NCBI RefSeq assembly: GCF_024679245.1
Contig: NC_090183.1
Span: 24,747,355 to 24,811,354, forward strand
Direction: 5' to 3'
Length of the DNA stretch: 64,000 nt
Source: Pseudorasbora parva
Taxonomy: Eukaryota; Chordata; Actinopteri; Cypriniformes; Gobionidae
The position numbers were made by a program, and so were the translations under genes. This document shows positions 60,481 to 64,000 of this stretch, piece by piece. The notes beneath the pieces are model-generated. The model worked only from the letters and a program-made list of their open reading frames with translations. It did no database searches and was not told the origin of the DNA. The stretch's first letter is position 1, and each line of letters begins with the position of its first letter.

Positions 60481-61481
60481 GAGCTGTTAAACAATCACCT
60501 TTTTAAAAGTTTAAAAGATATGGCTTCTGGAGGCATGTGACTGACGACTTCCTGCATGTTGCTGGCCTATTGATGGATGTTAAACCCTCTGGATGCTAGA
60601 ATCTCACAAAGTTTGTCCAGTAACTTCTATGTGTTTTGAGGAGATGGTAAGCTCTGTGGACAGTAATCCCTCTGCGGACAGTTATCAACAGAATGATGCT
60701 TCTTATGTGGATAACTGTCTGCAGAGCTTACCATCTGAGAATGAGAAGCTATATGTAAATAATCAGTTCTAGCTTCTCATTCTCACCATTATACACAACT
60801 GCTTTTTCTGGATCTTTGGTTATTTGTCATTACATACTCCGGAAACTCGGGACCACAGACTCTTTGGGAATCCCAAAAGAAGGGTGAATCCTTTATATGC
60901 AACAAAGGTGTTGAATAGCTTAAGTTTCTGCAGTGCCCATCCAAGTAAAGAATGGACACTGCAGGGACCAGCCAAGATCCTGGAGACCCAGTTGTCGCCA
61001 CAACAGTGCCTTTTTCTGTATCTCAACCCTGCATAACTGGAATTTAATAGAGATGTTGAAAGGCTATGGCAACTTGATGTTTTTCCTTGATGTAAAAAGT
61101 AGATGACAAGGTCCAGGGAGGGTCAGGAGGCCATTAACCTCTTATAGAGACCAGGAAGACTGGTGTGGAAGTGAATGAAATCTTACTCTATGCAACAGGA
61201 AAAAGAACAGTGCACTCAGACCCATCCTCCATGAAAGCATAGATGTCGAGCAGCTTGCCTCCATAGCGCAACAAGACCCTAATCTTTAGGAGAACATGTC
61301 TGCAATTAGTGGATCTATCCAAGTACATTGTCTCCATCTCTGGTAATCTTTTTGTTGACCATTTGCAAGATTTTTAAGGGCTTGCCATTGCAGATGCTAA
61401 AAAGGCTTCCTGAGTGTGCACTGGGCTACTTGATGTGCACGTCCACAGTGTCAGCAATGATGATTGATTTGGATCTGAAGT

Positions 61482-61830
61482 TCATAAAGGTGGCACATTG
61501 ATTACGAAAATTTGCTCTTTTTTGCAGAATGGACAAAAGGCTTTAGGTGGGACTTTGTTTCTCAACTTTAACTGGCTTAGCTTGAGCTGGCGCTGAGGGA
61601 ACCTTTGTGACAGTTTCATCCGCTCCATGAAGGATGGTGGCTGAATGGGCAGTGGGTTTTGTTTCTCCCTGTCGTTCTGGTCTTTGGCTTTTGTAACTGA
61701 TCTGTGCCTCACTGCTTTGACACCAGGCCTCATACTGGAGCGTAGGCTGCGGATAGTGGTACATATGTCTTCGGAATTTTGATTTCATTTCAGCAGGTAA
61801 CTTACTCAACAGTCTCTCTACATATGCATG
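61482..61830 (-). pseudogene. BEL/Pao gag relic
   Basis: The minus frame has SKLPAEMKSKFRRHMYHYPQ, EAWCQSSEAQISYKSQRPER and, after a shift, FCPFCKKEQIF and a CATF-like zinc-knuckle remainder. This is the C-terminal half of the BEL gag with its CxxC knuckle. The N-terminal half is missing beyond 61830. Confidence 0.75.
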
Positions 61831-61994
61831 CTACATGAATGTTATGAAGGATACTAAATCTATCAAGGATACTAAATCTAGCAGCCTCTATCATTAGTCG
61901 GTATAGTGCCTTTTAATGCCAGGGGAGTGATAGTGGTTTATTTATGTTGGTAGTGGTTATTATGTTCATGGTAGTGGCTTATTTATTTATGTTG

Positions 61995-62028
<34 letters not shown>

Positions 62029-62248
62029 ATAAAGTTGTATTACATCTAAAATATTATTTAGAATCAATAAACAATTATTTTTGTTAATATGTACTAGTTG
62101 TGTTAAATTGCTCTATTTTGCAAGTCAAACCAGGACAAACTAATAGAGAGATTAGTCCACTAGGTAGCACTTAATGCACTCATTCCCATCTTACAAGCTG
62201 TAATTAAAAGCTCTATGAGGATGTGAATGTTTTTTTTATAAATTGAAA
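61831..62248. other. Spacer with (TTG)n
   Basis: Contains an 18-base direct repeat 'atactaaatctatcaagg'-type at 61850-61880 and a (TTG)n run at 61996-62028. No gene is recognised. Confidence 0.6.
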
Positions 62249-63050
62249 TCATGTAATTGCCGTAATTGTCAATGGTACAGAGACTCGCAGCAGCAGCGAG
62301 AGGGTTTCATTGACCCCAGGGTGGCCAGTGCCCAATGAAATGTGAGCGGAGTGAATGAGTGGGGTGTGCCATGCTCGTGGGATGTACTGGAGGTCAGGGG
62401 GACGGCTCAGCAGGGCGTTGGTGGAGGCATTGGAGGAAGGCAGGGTCTCCTCGGACCAGGAAATGGTACTCATAAAAATCTTACTGGGCAGGATGGGTTC
62501 CTTGCGTTTGGGGTGCTCTTCGGAAGTGAACAGGCGTGAAAGAGTGTCTGCCTTCAGGTTCTTGGGCCCAGGGCGATATGAGATGGTAAAGTTAAATCGG
62601 GTAAAGAGGAGGGCCCAACGGGCTTGACGGGGGTTCAGTCGCTTGGCGTCTCTCAAATATTCTAGGTTCTTATGGTCTGTGAGTACCAGGAAGGGGTGTT
62701 GGGCGCCTTCCAGCCAATGCCTCCACTCCTCTAGGGCGAGCTTGATGGCCAGTAGCTCCCGGTTGCCGATGTCGTAATTTACCTCTGCCGGGCTGAACTT
62801 CTGGGAGAAGAAGGCGCATGGATGGAGCTTACTGGGCGTCCCCTGCTGTTGCGACAGCACCGCTCCCGCTCCGGTGGTGGAGGCGTCCACTTCCACAACG
62901 AATGGTTTGGTGGAGTCGGGATAGACCAGGAGGGGAGCAGTGGTGAAGGCTTCCTTGAGGTCTTCGAATGCCTTCGTGGCCGCTGGATTCCAGGACAGAG
63001 ATGGGACGAGAGGAAGGGGATATCTAAACTTGCCGGTAATCTTGTTAAGA
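62249..63050 (-). pseudogene. Gypsy RT end, RNase H and integrase start
   Basis: The frame has [17 protein letters not shown], the end of RT, then [18 protein letters not shown] (RNase H aspartate), [20 protein letters not shown] (glutamate), [19 protein letters not shown] (aspartate) and [11 protein letters not shown] (last aspartate). It continues to [19 protein letters not shown], the start of the integrase zinc domain, and ends in unrelated sequence. RNase H looks complete. The RT palm that should precede it, with the YxDD box, is deleted in frame at about 63005. Confidence 0.85.
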
Positions 63051-63720
63051 GCTCAATAATCAATGCAGGGCCGCAAGCCTCCGTCCTTCTTGGCCACGAA
63101 GAAAAAGCTGGACGCAGCAGGGGACGTGGAAGGTCTGATGTAGCCCTGGTTGAGTGCTTCCTTGATGTAATCTTCCATGGGCCTTTCCTCTGGCAGGGAA
63201 AGGGGATAAATCTTTCCCCTGGGCACTGGCTCACCTGGAAGCAGATCGATAGCACAGGCAGCTGGGAAGCCCGGTGAGGACAAAATACATCATTGAAGTG
63301 AGAGTAGCAGGCTGGGATGTTAACAGATCGCTGGTCGAGGGGGCTTTCAATGGATGTAGCACAGACGGCAATATTCCTGGAACGAGACGTGGAGGGGATA
63401 GGCAGGGCAGATAAACATCCATTAAAGCAATTTTCTCCCCACTTGAGGACCTCACCGGACTTCCATGAGATGACGGGATTGTGCTGCTCCAACCATGGAC
63501 GCCCTAGTACCACATCAGCGGTGGACTCCTCCAGAACCAGTAGATGGATTTCCTCCACATGTAGGAGTCCAGTCTGAAGTTTCAAAGGACCGGCCAGGAG
63601 ACTGACATGCCGTCAGCTTAACGGCCTGCCGGTGATGGACTCGATTTGGAAGTTAGTCGAAGTATGGGTCGTTGGGAGATTGAGCTGACGACAGAGGGCG
63701 CTGGAGATGAAATTCCCAGC
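63051..63720 (-). pseudogene. Gypsy protease end and RT start
   Basis: The protease part includes LDSGSAGNFISS (in a shifted frame, about 63735-63700) and LVLEESTADVVLGRPWLEQH, with the expected late protease motif. A frame change leads to [20 protein letters not shown], then [20 protein letters not shown] and [10 protein letters not shown], followed at once by a stop. This is the beginning of RT (fingers). A small deletion near 63290 removes sequence between the two. Confidence 0.8.
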
Positions 63721-63778
63721 GGAACCGGAGTCGAGGAATCGAGGCTCTCATTTTCCTGGGCATACAGAGTTTCCGCTC

Positions 63779-63935
63779 ATCATTAGGCTTTGCCGCTCAG
63801 TTGGGAGACGATGAATGCAACTCTAGATCTTTTGGTGGGGAATAAGTGTGGTTGCATCTCCAGGACCAGCGAGCACTGCAGGAGGAATCCGTTGCAGTCC
63901 TCCGCCGATCCAGAGAAGGGAGCTGGTTTGGCCAT
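63779..63935 (-). pseudogene. Gypsy gag N-terminal piece
   Basis: From ATG at 63935 the minus frame reads MAKPAPFSGSAEDCNGFLLQ, then CSLVLEMQPHLFPTKRSRVA and ends SQLSGKA at a stop near 63780. This matches the start of the capsid-like gag core in abundant fish gypsy elements. The rest of gag, with its zinc knuckle, is deleted. Some gag sequence may continue upstream of the ATG beyond 63935. Confidence 0.75.
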
Positions 63936-64000
63936 GGGACTGGCGATCAGGAGTGCTGAGGAAGGTGTACTAGTGTGTGCTCCTGGAAGGGATCCGGGGA

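Larger units (their letters stand above)
58990..61830 (-). mobile_element. Degenerate BEL/Pao retrotransposon
   Basis: Reading on the minus strand from 61830, gag, a small protease-like part, the end of RT, RNase H and integrase follow in the BEL/Pao order. Each is broken by stops and shifts. LTRs are not found on either side, and most of RT is missing. It is old and inactive. Confidence 0.78.
62249..64000 (-). mobile_element. Gypsy deletion derivative, continues beyond the window
   Basis: On the minus strand from the right edge are: a gag start, the end of protease, the start of RT, the end of RT joined to RNase H, and the beginning of integrase, where it is truncated at about 62250. Three deletions are visible: gag to protease (about 63780), within RT (about 63005) and after the integrase N-terminus. 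Domain order is the normal gypsy RT-RNase H-integrase, unlike the element at 27637-32719. LTRs are not in the window. Confidence 0.85.

Noticed and set aside
60789..61036. Overlapping 65-70-codon frames on both strands
   Set aside because: They lie in the decayed middle of the BEL/Pao element and do not match its RT clearly in either frame.
62779..63585. 268-codon minus-strand frame as a single protein
   Set aside because: Its first third is the gypsy protease end, but the rest is an out-of-frame shadow of RT and RNase H.

Overview
The window is eukaryotic nuclear DNA and most probably comes from a ray-finned fish, with a cyprinid-like repeat set. It is AT-rich and has long vertebrate-type microsatellites. 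It carries many DIRS-like tyrosine-recombinase retrotransposons, hAT, PIF/Harbinger and Tc1/mariner DNA transposons, a Gmr1-like Ty3/gypsy element and a decayed BEL/Pao element. I see no bacterial-style operons, no rRNA or tRNA genes, no CRISPR array and no complete host protein-coding gene. The species call rests on repeat families I recognise, not on a database search.

Layout, left to right. 1-13 kb is AT-rich intergenic DNA with MITEs, a LINE-like tail, a Tc1 fragment and microsatellites. 13.1-18.1 kb is a cluster of DIRS remnants (DIRS-A plus, DIRS-B minus, DIRS-C plus), with a tRNA-type SINE and a Tc1 end inserted into DIRS-A. 18.1-21.8 kb is a nest: an interspersed repeat split by a TGTCAC...GTGACA element with GTAAA target duplications, which is itself split by an hAT element. 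22.9-23.2 kb holds a THAP-like exon remnant. 24.5-25.8 kb is the recombinase end of DIRS-D. 26.0-27.3 kb is an hAT element with perfect 8-bp target duplications. 27.6-32.7 kb is the best-preserved object: a 5.1-kb gypsy-class LTR retrotransposon with LTRs differing at one base in 379 and pol order protease-integrase-RT-RNase H. 33.3-37.3 kb is a Harbinger-like element containing a MITE and a second Harbinger. 38.5-39.1 kb is a foldback MITE. 39.1-44.8 kb is the least repetitive stretch and contains a tentative pair of host exons (43.53 and 44.40 kb). 44.8-49.6 kb is DIRS-E with 53-bp inverted termini, a deleted RT core, and a recombinase gene split by a copy of a DIRS terminal unit bounded by filler and palindromic DNA. 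51.9-52.9 kb is a Tc1 element. 54.5-57.1 kb is DIRS-G, a gag-only derivative split by an hAT element. 58.5-61.8 kb is a Harbinger transposase tail followed by BEL/Pao on the minus strand. 62.2-64.0 kb is a minus-strand gypsy deletion derivative running off the edge.

The gene-like ORFs are therefore almost all transposon proteins. Nesting order gives relative ages: the 27.6-32.7 kb gypsy is youngest, the hAT insertions are intermediate, and the DIRS-A/B/C, BEL and Tc1 relics are oldest. The most interesting items are the integrase-before-RT gypsy element, the complex insertion inside the DIRS-E recombinase, the ITR-flanked gag-only DIRS-G, and the possible two-exon host gene end.
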